Assembly: GCF_900112815.1 (NCBI RefSeq)
Contig: NZ_FOND01000008.1
Coordinates: 1-64,000 of the forward strand
Length of the DNA stretch: 64,000 nucleotides
From: Blastococcus tunisiensis
GTDB lineage: Bacteria > Actinomycetota > Actinomycetes > Mycobacteriales > Geodermatophilaceae
Direction of reading: 5' to 3'
Below the pieces are notes generated by a model. The model searched no databases, was not told where the DNA came from, and saw only the letters and a program-made list of their open reading frames with translations. Position 1 is the stretch's first letter; the number at the start of each line of letters is the position of its first letter. The position numbers and the translations under genes are program-made. This document shows, piece by piece, positions 16,094-24,238 of this stretch.

Positions 16094-17587
16094 ATGGCGT
16101 TCAGCTGGAAGCTCTACGGGGACGGCAAGACGCCGCCCCTGGGTGAGGCGGTAGCCCCGGACGAACGGCTCTCGTGGCCGCGGACCGCCGGGATCGGTGC
16201 GCAGCACGTCGTGGCCATGTTCGGGGCGACCTTCGTCTTCCCGCTCATCATGGGCCTGGACGCGAACCTCGCGATCATGATGAGCGGTATCGCGACGATC
16301 ATCTTCCTGCTCATCGTGAAGAACCAGGTGCCGAGCTACCTGGGCACCAGCGCCGCCTTCGTGGGCGGCGTCGCGGCGATCCGCGCCAACGGCGGTGAGT
16401 CCAGCGACGTCGTCGGCGCCCTGCTGGTCGCCGGTGTGGTCCTGGCGCTCGTCGGCGTCGTGATCCACTTCGCCGGTCTCGGCGTCATCAACCGCGTGCT
16501 TCCCCCGGCGGTCACCGGCGCGGTCGTGATGCTGATCGGGTTCAACCTGGCCCCGGTCGCCGCCGGCATCTACTGGCCCCAGGACCAGTGGGTCGCGCTG
16601 GCCACGATGACCTTCGTCATCGTCGCGTCCCTGGCGCTGCGGGGCTTCATCGCCCGCGTCTCGATCCTGCTCGGCCTGATCTTCGGCTACCTGCTGTCGG
16701 TGCTGCTCGACGTCACCGCCGGTCCGATCACGGCTCCCGACGGGACCGGCACGGTCAGCGAGCACGACCGGATCTCCTTCGACGCCGTCGGTCAGGCCGA
16801 CTGGTTCGGGCTGCCCGAGTTCACCTTCCCCACGTTCTCGGTCAACTTCAGCCTCCTGGTGATCCCCGCGGTCATCGCCCTGGTCGCCGAGAACGCCGGC
16901 CACGTCAAGGCCGTGGCCGAGATGACCAAGCGCGACCTCGACCCGTACATGGGCCGCGCGGTGGCCGCGGACGGCATCGCCACCGTCGTCGCCACCTCGG
17001 TCGGTGGCTCCCCGACGACGACCTACGCCGAGAACATCGGCGTCATGGCCGCCACCCGGGTCTACTCCACGGCGGCCTACTACATCGCCGCGCTGGTGGC
17101 GATCCTGCTGGGCCTGATCCCCAAGTTCGGCGCGCTGATCAGCATCGTTCCGGGCGGGGTGCTCGGCGGGATCACCGTCGTCCTCTACGGGATGATCGGC
17201 CTGCTCGGCGCCAAGATCTGGAAGGAGAACCGGGTCGACTTCGCCAACCCGATCAACCTCGTGCCGCTCGCGGCGGGGATCATCATCGGCATCGGCAACG
17301 TGACCCTGAGCTTCACCGACGACTTCTCGCTCACCGGGATCGCCCTCGGCTCGATCGTCGCCGTCGTCGCCTGGCACCTCGCCAAGGCGCTGGCCCCGGC
17401 GGACATGAAGGAAGCGCTGCTGCGCGAGGGCAGCGTTCCCGAGAGTGCCTCCGCCCTCGGCCACCACGGCGCCCCCGTGGGACGCTCCGAGGGTCCGGCC
17501 GGCGGCTACGCCGACGAGCGCGGTGGCACCGACCCGTCGTCGGTCGACGAGCTCGGCCGCGCGGGTCGGCCCGACCAGAACCGCTAG
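16094..17587 (+). CDS. NCS2-family nucleobase permease, UraA/RutG-like
   Basis: This 497-residue membrane transporter is of the nucleobase-cation symporter 2 family with the expected 14 membrane segments. The N-terminal signature QHVVAMFGATFVFPLIMG is of the UraA (uracil) type. UraA's substrate-binding residues have counterparts at E266 and H270 (VAENAGH) and E313 (YAENIGVMAATRVYST). The last 60 residues are a hydrophilic, probably disordered tail. ATG at 16094 follows GGAGGAGG. A leader hairpin (GGGCCCT/AGGGCCC, 16027-16044) precedes it. The gene is divergent from fdrA and precedes the molybdenum hydroxylase. This supports uptake of uracil or thymine; xanthine or urate cannot be excluded. 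Confidence 0.9.
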   Translation: MAFSWKLYGDGKTPPLGEAVAPDERLSWPRTAGIGAQHVVAMFGATFVFPLIMGLDANLAIMMSGIATIIFLLIVKNQVPSYLGTSAAFVGGVAAIRANGGESSDVVGALLVAGVVLALVGVVIHFAGLGVINRVLPPAVTGAVVMLIGFNLAPVAAGIYWPQDQWVALATMTFVIVASLALRGFIARVSILLGLIFGYLLSVLLDVTAGPITAPDGTGTVSEHDRISFDAVGQADWFGLPEFTFPTFSVNFSLLVIPAVIALVAENAGHVKAVAEMTKRDLDPYMGRAVAADGIATVVATSVGGSPTTTYAENIGVMAATRVYSTAAYYIAALVAILLGLIPKFGALISIVPGGVLGGITVVLYGMIGLLGAKIWKENRVDFANPINLVPLAAGIIIGIGNVTLSFTDDFSLTGIALGSIVAVVAWHLAKALAPADMKEALLREGSVPESASALGHHGAPVGRSEGPAGGYADERGGTDPSSVDELGRAGRPDQNR

Positions 17588-17615
17588 TCCCAGGCCGGGT
17601 TCCCGGCCGCTCCGA

Positions 17616-17651
17616 CCGCACGCCGTCCCCGTCCGCGGGGGCGGCGTGCGG
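17616..17651 (+). terminator. Hairpin after the permease gene
   Basis: Arms CCGCACGCCGTCCCCG and CGGGGGCGGCGTGCGG (one bulge) flank a short loop. The hairpin lies 29 nt after the permease stop and upstream of operator site C, separating two transcription units. Confidence 0.75.
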
Positions 17652-17690
17652 CGTTGCGGGGGCCCGATCCGGAGTTCCGGGCCGGACCAG

Positions 17691-17712
17691 AAAGTTTTAG
17701 CGCTGAGGTACT
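17691..17712 (+). promoter_or_regulatory. Putative pyrimidine-regulon operator, site C
   Basis: The core TTAGCGCTGAG, followed by GTACT, matches site B2 at 19 of 22 bases. It lies 69 nt before the first molybdenum hydroxylase gene. After both B2 and C the sequence runs on with a similar spacing to a GCTCTCG motif, suggesting conserved promoter architecture. Confidence 0.58.
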
Positions 17713-17780
17713 TTCGCCGTCCCGCGTGCGGTGAAAGAGTGACTGCTCTCGCACGACTCGTACGGAGGTGACCGCAGCCG

Positions 17781-18656
17781 GTGAAGCCTGCACCGTTCCG
17801 CTACGCCGATCCCAGCACGCTCGACGAGGCCCTCGCGGTCCTGTCCGACGAGGGTGCGGGCGCCAAGGTGCTCGCGGGCGGCCAGTCGCTGCTCCCGCTG
17901 CTCTCCATGCGGCTCGCGGCACCCACCACCCTGGTCGACATCAACCGGGTGCCCGGTCTCGACTCGATCGAGGTCACCGGCGACGGCGTGACCGTCGGGG
18001 CGCTGGTCCGGCACAACGCCCTCCTGGCGCACGAGGGGGCCGCCGGTGTGCAGCCGCTGCTGGCCCGCGCCACGGCGAACGTCGCCCACCCCGCCATCCG
18101 CAACCGGGGCACCACCGTCGGGTCCATCGCGCACGCCGACCCCTCCGGCGAGATGACCTCGGTCCTCGCCCTGACCGACGGCACCGTCTCCGTGGCCGGC
18201 CCGGGCGGCGTCGAGACGGTCGGCTGGCGGGACTTCTTCGTCGGCCCGCTGGAGACGTCGGTCTCCGGCCCCGCCGTCGTCACCGCCGCGTCCTTCCCGG
18301 CGCTGCCGGCGCGTTCCGGTACGGCGTTCGCCGAGGTCGCCCGCCGCAAGGGTGACTACGCGGTCTGCGGCGCCGGAGTCGTCGTCACGCTGGACGCCGA
18401 CCGCCGCGTCGAGCGGGTGCTGGCGTCCTACGTCTCGGTGGGCATCGTCCCCGAGGTGCACGACCTGACCGAGGCCGTCGCCGGGAAGCCCGTCGACACC
18501 GCCGACTGGGCCGCCGCCGGGGAGCTGGCACGGACCCTGGTCGAGCCGGACACCGACATCCACGCCAGCGCCGACTACCGGCGCCTGCTGGTCGGCGTCC
18601 TGACCGAACGAACCCTTCGCGACGCAGCCGCGGAAGCGGCGGAGAGGGCGGCATGA
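17781..18656 (+). CDS. Molybdenum hydroxylase FAD-binding subunit (CoxM/CutM-like)
   Basis: This 291-residue subunit of the xanthine dehydrogenase/CO dehydrogenase family has the FAD motifs AGGQSLLPLLSMRLA (about 33-47) and NRGTTVGSIAHADPSGE (about 112-128). It passes electrons from the iron-sulfur subunit to the final acceptor. GTG at 17781 follows GGAGGTG. Its stop overlaps the next start as ATGA. The neighbouring 2Fe-2S and molybdopterin subunits, UraA-like permease and shared operator indicate a nucleobase hydroxylase, perhaps uracil/thymine dehydrogenase. Confidence 0.92.
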   Translation: MKPAPFRYADPSTLDEALAVLSDEGAGAKVLAGGQSLLPLLSMRLAAPTTLVDINRVPGLDSIEVTGDGVTVGALVRHNALLAHEGAAGVQPLLARATANVAHPAIRNRGTTVGSIAHADPSGEMTSVLALTDGTVSVAGPGGVETVGWRDFFVGPLETSVSGPAVVTAASFPALPARSGTAFAEVARRKGDYAVCGAGVVVTLDADRRVERVLASYVSVGIVPEVHDLTEAVAGKPVDTADWAAAGELARTLVEPDTDIHASADYRRLLVGVLTERTLRDAAAEAAERAA

Positions 18657-19171
18657 CCTCCGTCGACACGGACCGCACCATCACCCTGACCGTGAACGGT
18701 GTTCCGCGCGAGGCCACCGTGCCGGTGCGCCGGCTGCTGTCGGACGCGCTGCGCCACGACCTCGGACTGACCGGCACGCACGTCGGCTGCGAGCACGGGG
18801 TCTGCGGGGCCTGCACGGTGCTGGTGGACGGCGACCCGGTGCGCTCCTGCCTGCTGCTCGCCGTCCAGGTGGACGGGCACCAGGTGACGACGGTCGAGGG
18901 CCTGGCCCGCGACGACCACCAGGGCGGGCAGGTGCTGCACCCGGTGCAGGAGGCCTTCCGCGAGTGCCACGCCCTGCAGTGCGGGTTCTGCACGCCGGGC
19001 TTCCTCACCACGATCGCCGCCGGGCTGGAGAAGCGGGACAACGCCGCGGAGCTCACCGAGGACGAGGTCGACGACATGGTCGGCGGCAACCTCTGCCGGT
19101 GCACCGGCTACGCCAACATCAAGAAGGCCGTGCACCACGCCAACGCCGCGATGCGGGACGGCGCCCGATGA
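18653..19171 (+). CDS. Molybdenum hydroxylase 2Fe-2S subunit (CoxS-like)
   Basis: This 172-residue protein binds two [2Fe-2S] clusters. The N-terminal plant-ferredoxin type has CEHGVCGACTVL near residues 44-55, with a later Cys (RSCLL). The C-terminal helical type has CGFCTPGF and CRCTGY. It links the molybdenum centre to FAD. Both ends are translationally coupled: ATGA with the FAD subunit upstream, and ATGA with a 34-codon relay ORF downstream. Confidence 0.94.
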   Translation: MTSVDTDRTITLTVNGVPREATVPVRRLLSDALRHDLGLTGTHVGCEHGVCGACTVLVDGDPVRSCLLLAVQVDGHQVTTVEGLARDDHQGGQVLHPVQEAFRECHALQCGFCTPGFLTTIAAGLEKRDNAAELTEDEVDDMVGGNLCRCTGYANIKKAVHHANAAMRDGAR

Positions 19172-19272
19172 CGGCGGGCCACCGGAGCCGCGTCCCCGGA
19201 TGGGGAGCCGCGCCACGGCACGGCTCCGCATCGGCCGCGGCGGCTCAGGCTCCCCGGGAGGGACGGCGATGA
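19168..19272 (+). CDS. Relay ORF (34 aa) between hydroxylase subunits
   Basis: The ATG overlaps the stop of the 2Fe-2S gene (ATGA, 19168-19171). The TGA overlaps the ATG of the large subunit (ATGA, 19269-19272). The peptide is rich in Ala, Arg and Pro with no known domain. The double overlap suggests it carries ribosomes from one gene to the next across a gap that would otherwise be 97 nt. The large subunit also has its own ribosome-binding site (GGGAGGGACGGCG), so coupling may not be required. Confidence 0.4.
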   Translation: MTAGHRSRVPGWGAAPRHGSASAAAAQAPREGRR

Positions 19273-21689
19273 CGACGAAGCTGTTCGGCGAGCCGGTCCG
19301 GCGTCGCGAGGACGCCCGGCTGATCGTCGGCAAGGGCCGCTACCTCGACGACATCGGGCACCAGGCGCTGGCCGCCGCCTTCGTGCGCTCCCCGCACGCG
19401 CACGCGCGGATCACCGACATCGACGTCGAGCCCGCCCTGGACGTCGAGGGCCTGATCGCGATCTACACCTACGACGACCTGACCGGACCGATGGCCGAGC
19501 CGTTGCCGGTGCTGATCCCGCACCCCCAGCTCACCGAGCCGCGCACCAACTACCCGCTGGCCCGCGACGTCGTCCGGCACGTGGGCGAGGCCGTGGTGAT
19601 GGTCATCGCCACCGACCGGTACGTGGCCGAGGACGCCGCCGAGCGGATCCTGGTCAGCTACGAGGAGCTGCCGGTCGTCGTCGGCGTGGACGCCGCGGTC
19701 GAGGCCAAGGCCGCCGTGCACGACGACGTCCCGGACAACGTGGCCGCCCGGCACCGCCAGGAGACCGGCGACGTCGAGCCGGTGCTGGCCGCCTCGCCGC
19801 ACACGCTGAGCTTCACGCAGTACATCGAGCGCAGCGCCTCCATGCCCATGGAGGGCAAGGGCGTGCACGCCAAGTGGGACGCCGACGACCGTTCGCTGCG
19901 GGTCTACACCAGCACGCAGGCGTCGACGTCGGTGCGCGCGGCGGTCGCCGCGAAGCTCGACCTGTCGCTGGACCGGGTCGAGGTCATCGCCCCGGACGTC
20001 GGCGGCGGCTTCGGCGTGAAGATCGTGCACCCGTGGCCGGAAGAGCTGCTCATCCCGATGGCCGCCATCGCGCTGCAGGCCGAGGTGAAGTGGGCCGAGG
20101 ACCGGCGCGAGCACTTCATCTCCAGCGCGCACGAGCGGCAGCAGCGCCAGGACATCACCGTGGGCTACGACGACGAGGGCCGGATCACCGCTCTCGACGT
20201 CCACGTCCTGCACGACAACGGCGCGTACACGCCCTACGGGATCATCGTCCCGATCATCACCGCGACCCAGCTGGTCGGCCCGTACGTCATCCCCGTGTAC
20301 CGGGTGCAGGTGGACAGCGTCTACACCAACACGGTCATCGTGACGCCGTACCGCGGCGCCGGCCGGCCGCAGGCCTGCTACGCGATGGAACGGACGATGG
20401 ACCGCATCGCCGACGAGCTGGGCCTCGACCGCGCCGTCGTCCGCGAGCGGAACCTCATCCAGCCCGACCAGTTCCCCTACGACCACCAGCTGACGTTCCA
20501 GGACGGCCGGCCGGTCATCTACGACTCGGGCGACTACCCCGGCCTGGTCGACAAGCTCAAGGCGCTGGTCGGCTGGGACGAGGCGTCGCGGCTCCGGGAC
20601 GACGCAGCTGCGCGCGGGAAGCACCTCGGCATCGGGATGGCGCTCTACGTCGAGGGCACCGGGCCCGGGCCGTACGAGGGCGGGCACGTGCAGGTGCTCG
20701 GCAGCGGCAAGGTGCTGGTGTCGACCGGGCTGACCTCGCAGGGGCAGGGCCACGAGACGGCGTTCGCGCAGATCGTCGCCTCCGAGCTCGGCGTGCCGAT
20801 CGAGGACGTCGAGGTGACCACCGGCGACACCCGGCGGTTCGGGTACGCCGTCGGGACGTTCGCCTCCCGGGCCGCGGTGATGAGCGGCAACGCGATCGCG
20901 CTCGCCGCCCGCGGGGTGCGGGAGAAGGCGCTGCGGATCGCGGCCGACGTGCTCGAGGTGGACGTCGCTGACCTGGAGATCGACGAGGGCCTGGTGCAGG
21001 TGAAGGGCGTGCCGGGGTCGTCGATCCCGCTGCGGACCGTCGCCGTGCTGTCCAACCCGCTGCGCTACGCGTTCGACGAGGCGGCCAAGCAGGCCACCCA
21101 GTTCACGACGCACGACGACTCGAAGCCGCCGGTGGCCGAGGGGGATGCCCCGGGGCTGGAGCACCGCGACTACTACTCGCCGCTGCGCTCGACGTTCGCG
21201 TCCGGGGCCCACGCCGCCATCGTGGAGATCGACCCGGCCACATGGGAGATCGAGATCGTGAAGTACGCCGTGGTGCACGACTGCGGCAACGTGGTGAACC
21301 CGATGATCGTCGAGGGCCAGGTGCAGGGCGGCGTCGCGCAGGGCGTGGGCGGCGCGCTGTACGAGCGGATGGTCTACGACTCCGACGGTCAGCTGACCAA
21401 CGCCTCGTACATGGACTTCCTGATGCCGTACTCCAGCGAGGTGCCCGACGTGGTCATCGACCACCAGACGACGCCCTCGCCGCTGAACCCGCTGGGCATC
21501 AAGGGCGCCGGCGAGGCCGGCGTCATCCCGGGGACGGCCGCGATCGCCTCGGCGATCGAGGACGCGGTGGGACGGCGGATCACGTCGATGCCCATCTCCC
21601 CCACGGAGCTGTACGACCTCGTGCGCAACCCTGATTCGGAGAAGACCGCCGTGGCTGCCGGCCGCGCGGGGACTGGAGTGATGGCGTGA
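19269..21689 (+). CDS. Molybdenum hydroxylase molybdopterin-binding large subunit
   Basis: This 806-residue catalytic subunit belongs to the xanthine dehydrogenase/CoxL family. PYRGAGR (360-366) is the active-site loop of form II CoxL-like enzymes, not the AYxCSFR loop of true CO dehydrogenases. The catalytic glutamate is E749 (KGAGEAG). Other cofactor motifs include GGGFGVK (about 244) and TGLTSQGQGHET. Such enzymes hydroxylate heterocycles with water-derived oxygen. ATG at 19269 was chosen for its ribosome-binding site and family start (KLFGEPVRRREDARL). The gene context argues for a pyrimidine such as uracil to barbiturate, but purine or aldehyde substrates remain possible. Confidence 0.92.
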   Translation: MTTKLFGEPVRRREDARLIVGKGRYLDDIGHQALAAAFVRSPHAHARITDIDVEPALDVEGLIAIYTYDDLTGPMAEPLPVLIPHPQLTEPRTNYPLARDVVRHVGEAVVMVIATDRYVAEDAAERILVSYEELPVVVGVDAAVEAKAAVHDDVPDNVAARHRQETGDVEPVLAASPHTLSFTQYIERSASMPMEGKGVHAKWDADDRSLRVYTSTQASTSVRAAVAAKLDLSLDRVEVIAPDVGGGFGVKIVHPWPEELLIPMAAIALQAEVKWAEDRREHFISSAHERQQRQDITVGYDDEGRITALDVHVLHDNGAYTPYGIIVPIITATQLVGPYVIPVYRVQVDSVYTNTVIVTPYRGAGRPQACYAMERTMDRIADELGLDRAVVRERNLIQPDQFPYDHQLTFQDGRPVIYDSGDYPGLVDKLKALVGWDEASRLRDDAAARGKHLGIGMALYVEGTGPGPYEGGHVQVLGSGKVLVSTGLTSQGQGHETAFAQIVASELGVPIEDVEVTTGDTRRFGYAVGTFASRAAVMSGNAIALAARGVREKALRIAADVLEVDVADLEIDEGLVQVKGVPGSSIPLRTVAVLSNPLRYAFDEAAKQATQFTTHDDSKPPVAEGDAPGLEHRDYYSPLRSTFASGAHAAIVEIDPATWEIEIVKYAVVHDCGNVVNPMIVEGQVQGGVAQGVGGALYERMVYDSDGQLTNASYMDFLMPYSSEVPDVVIDHQTTPSPLNPLGIKGAGEAGVIPGTAAIASAIEDAVGRRITSMPISPTELYDLVRNPDSEKTAVAAGRAGTGVMA

Positions 21690-22348
21690 ACCTCGACGGC
21701 TCGGCAGTTCTCTCGGGTGACCCGGAGCAGGTGTGGGCGGTGATCACCGACCCGGCCGTGCTGGCGCGCACCATCCCGGGCTGCGAGACGCTGGAGCAGG
21801 TCGGGGACGACGAGTACAAGATGAACGTCTCGGTGGGCGTCGGCGCGATCCGCGGGACGTACGCCGGTGAGGTGCGCCTGGCGGACAAGCAGCACCCGAC
21901 GTCCTACGTCATGCACGCCTCCGGGGCCGGCGCGCCGGGGAACGCGCGGGCGCAGGTGACGATCAACCTGGAGCCGGCCGGCGACGGGAAGACGAACCTG
22001 ACCTACTCGGCCGACGCCGTGATCGGCGGGCCGGTGGCCGGTGTGGGCCAGCGGATGATCACCGGCGTCGCGAAGCGGATGGCCGGCCAGTTCTTCACGG
22101 CCATCGACGACGAGCTGACCGGCAAGGCGGCGCCTGTCGCGGCCCCTGCCGCGCCCGCCGCTGCCGCCCCGGCCGCCGAGCCGGGAGCCGCTCCCGCAGC
22201 CGCACCAGCGGTCTTCGCCGGCCGTGCCGCTGCTGCGCCGGCGGCGATCGGCGGCGACGTGCGGACGCTGGCGCTGGGGGCCGTCGGTGGCGCCGCGCTC
22301 ACCCTGATCGGCGTCCTCGTCGGCTACCGCATGGGCCGCCGTCGCTGA
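21686..22348 (+). CDS. CoxG-like SRPBCC protein with C-terminal membrane anchor
   Basis: Residues 1-150 form a CoxG-type START/SRPBCC domain (VWAVITDPAVLARTIPGCE, GVGAIRGTYAGEVRL, VGQRMITGVAKRMAGQFF). An Ala/Pro-rich linker follows, then one membrane helix near the C-terminus ending in arginines. CoxG proteins recruit or help mature molybdenum hydroxylases, such as CO dehydrogenase, at the membrane. The GTG start overlaps the large-subunit stop (GTGA), placing it in the same operon. Confidence 0.88.
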   Translation: MNLDGSAVLSGDPEQVWAVITDPAVLARTIPGCETLEQVGDDEYKMNVSVGVGAIRGTYAGEVRLADKQHPTSYVMHASGAGAPGNARAQVTINLEPAGDGKTNLTYSADAVIGGPVAGVGQRMITGVAKRMAGQFFTAIDDELTGKAAPVAAPAAPAAAAPAAEPGAAPAAAPAVFAGRAAAAPAAIGGDVRTLALGAVGGAALTLIGVLVGYRMGRRR

Positions 22349-22359
22349 TCACGACCAGC

Positions 22360-22407
22360 ACGCGCTGAGGGCTGCCCGACCACTCGGTCCGGCAGCCCTC
22401 AGCGCGT
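22360..22407. terminator. Bidirectional hairpin after the hydroxylase operon
   Basis: Arms ACGCGCTGAGGGCTGCC and GGCAGCCCTCAGCGCGT are perfectly complementary, between convergent genes. The stem and the flanking GATCA...AGCACGC resemble the hairpin at 28688-28734. Confidence 0.85.
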
Positions 22408-22420
22408 TCGACGCGGGCCA

Positions 22421-23341
22421 TCACACCGCCAGGCGGATCCCGGTCTCGCGCTCGGAGACCTGCCACAGGGTGTCGATCTGCTCCTGCAGGCGCCACCGGC
22501 GGAGGATCGGGCGGCGGACCGCCGGGCCGTGCGAGCCGTAGCGGGGCGCGAACAGCTCGCCGCCCTTCGCCCCCGGATCGGTCGCCGCCCGCAGCTGCGG
22601 CCGCGCCCCTTCGAACGGCGTCGTCCCCGACCGCGCCGTGAACGCTTCGAAGACGGGGCCCAGCCGGCCGGCGCCGCCCTCGCGCGTCGTCCGCGCGGAC
22701 AGGTCCGTGTTCGACAGCCCGGGATGCGCGACGAGCGAGGACGCCGCCGCGCCGGCCCGCTCGAACCGCTGCTGTAGCCCCAGCCCACAGTGCAGGTTGG
22801 CCATCTTCGACCGGGCGTAGGACGCCCACGCCCCGTAGTTCCGCCGCAGGTGCGGATCGGACGGATCCAGCCGCCGGGCCCGGTGCCGCGCCGTGCTGGT
22901 CACCGTCACCACCCGCGCCGCCGGTGCGGCCAGCAGCGCCGGCATCAGGTGCGCCGTGAACGCCCAGTGCCCCAGGTGGTTGATGCCGAACTGCATCTCG
23001 AACCCGTCGGCGGTCTCCCGCTGCGGCATGGCCATGACACCGGCGTTGTTCACCAGCAGGTCCACGCACTCATGGGCGGCCAGGACCTTCCCTGCCGCCT
23101 CGGAGACCACTGACAGATCGCCCAGGTCGAGCGGCACCACCTCGAGCGACGCCGCCGGGTACCGCTCGGCGATCCGCGCCACCGCCGCCGACGTCTTCTG
23201 CGGGTCCCGCGCCGCCATCACCACGTGCGCACCCGCCCCGGCCAGCGCGAGCGCCGTCTGGAAGCCCAGCCCGCCGTTCGCGCCGGTCACCACCGCGGTG
23301 CGACCGGTCAGGTCGGGGATGTCCTTCTCGGTCCACGGCAT
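22421..23341 (-). CDS. Short-chain dehydrogenase/reductase (retinol dehydrogenase / protochlorophyllide reductase-like)
   Basis: This 306-residue NAD(P)-dependent oxidoreductase has the Rossmann glycine motif TGANGGLG, NNAGVM, and the catalytic YxxxK (YARSK) after a serine-containing VTSTA strand. The C-terminal extension and HPGLSNTDL segment fit the long SDR group often annotated as retinol dehydrogenase-like. ATG at 23341 was chosen because WTEKDIPDLTGRTAVVTG is the family start. The substrate is unknown. It shows no regulon operator and is probably unrelated to the hydroxylase operon. Confidence 0.88.
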   Translation of the reverse strand: MPWTEKDIPDLTGRTAVVTGANGGLGFQTALALAGAGAHVVMAARDPQKTSAAVARIAERYPAASLEVVPLDLGDLSVVSEAAGKVLAAHECVDLLVNNAGVMAMPQRETADGFEMQFGINHLGHWAFTAHLMPALLAAPAARVVTVTSTARHRARRLDPSDPHLRRNYGAWASYARSKMANLHCGLGLQQRFERAGAAASSLVAHPGLSNTDLSARTTREGGAGRLGPVFEAFTARSGTTPFEGARPQLRAATDPGAKGGELFAPRYGSHGPAVRRPILRRWRLQEQIDTLWQVSERETGIRLAV

Positions 23342-23433
23342 GGCGCCAGCCTCACACAGCCGCCGCCGCTCAGTTCCGGGCCGGTGGCGGGTCACATCTG
23401 GCGACAGCCATCGCCCGGAGCACCAGGAGAACC

Positions 23434-24102
23434 ATGACCACGAGCCCCCGGGTCGCCAGGCTCGCCGACGTCGCGGCCGAGCGCCTCGACCTGTGCGACT
23501 TCCTGGAGACACTCGACGACCGGGACTGGCAGGTCCGCTCGCTCTGCGCCGAGTGGACCGTGCACGACGTCCTCGCCCACCTCACGCTCTCGCACCGCCA
23601 GACCCTGCGCGCGACGCTGGCCCACGCCGTCCTGGCCCGCGGCAGCTTCGACGCGGCCGAGGCCATGTGGGCGCAGGAGATCGCGGCCGAGAAAACCCCC
23701 GTGGAGCTCATCGCCCTGCTGCGCAGCACGGCCGCCGTCGACCACCGCGTGCCCCTGAGCGGCCCGCTCGACCCGCTCACCGACGTCCTCGTCCACTGGC
23801 AGGACATCGCCCGTCCGCTCGGGCACCGGCGCGAGATGCAACCCGACCGGGTGCGCCCCGCGCTGGAGCACGTGTGGACCAGCGGCTTCTACGGACGTGC
23901 CGCCCGGGTCTTCGCCGGCCTGCGGGTCGTCGCGACGGACGCGGACTGGACGAACGGGGACGGCGGGCCCGAGGTCCGCGGCCCGATCGGCGACCTCCTG
24001 CTCCTCGCCACGGGGCGCCCCGCCGGTCTGGACGCTCTCGTCGGGCCCGGCCTGCGGGATGCCATCACCCGGATGCGCGGACTGGGGCGCACGACGGTCT
24101 GA
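23434..24102 (+). CDS. DinB/maleylpyruvate isomerase-family protein
   Basis: This 222-residue protein has the mycothiol-dependent maleylpyruvate isomerase N-terminal fold (WTVHDVLAHLTLSH, DVLVHWQDIARPLG). Histidines in these motifs usually bind a divalent metal. Members use mycothiol or related thiols in isomerase, transferase or detoxification reactions; many have no assigned role. ATG at 23434 follows AGGAG. The gene is divergent from the SDR gene and convergent with the putative selenoprotein gene. Confidence 0.75.
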   Translation: MTTSPRVARLADVAAERLDLCDFLETLDDRDWQVRSLCAEWTVHDVLAHLTLSHRQTLRATLAHAVLARGSFDAAEAMWAQEIAAEKTPVELIALLRSTAAVDHRVPLSGPLDPLTDVLVHWQDIARPLGHRREMQPDRVRPALEHVWTSGFYGRAARVFAGLRVVATDADWTNGDGGPEVRGPIGDLLLLATGRPAGLDALVGPGLRDAITRMRGLGRTTV

Positions 24103-24175
24103 TCCGCCCGCGAGCCGCGCACCAGCCGGTCGGCACGTCCCCGCGGGAACCCCGGTCGAGCCGTGATGCGTGACG

Positions 24176-24193
24176 GCGTTCCCACGGGAACGC
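24176..24193. terminator. Short palindrome between convergent genes
   Basis: GCGTTCCC and GGGAACGC flank AC. It lies between the maleylpyruvate isomerase-like gene and the putative selenoprotein gene. A related GTTCCC/GAAC hairpin occurs at 30677-30704. Confidence 0.5.
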
Positions 24194-24238
24194 GGTGGAG
24201 GCAGCCGGCTCGGCGACGTTGCCGCGAGAACGCGCCGG

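Noticed and set aside
17781-21689. Annotation as aerobic CO dehydrogenase (coxMSL)
   Set aside because: The large subunit has PYRGAGR rather than the AYxCSFR active-site loop of true CO dehydrogenases, and the neighbours are nucleobase genes.
24176-24193. GCGTTCCCACGGGAACGC as a parS centromere site
   Set aside because: It does not match the parS consensus TGTTTCACGTGAAACA well and lies between convergent stops, where a terminator is more likely.
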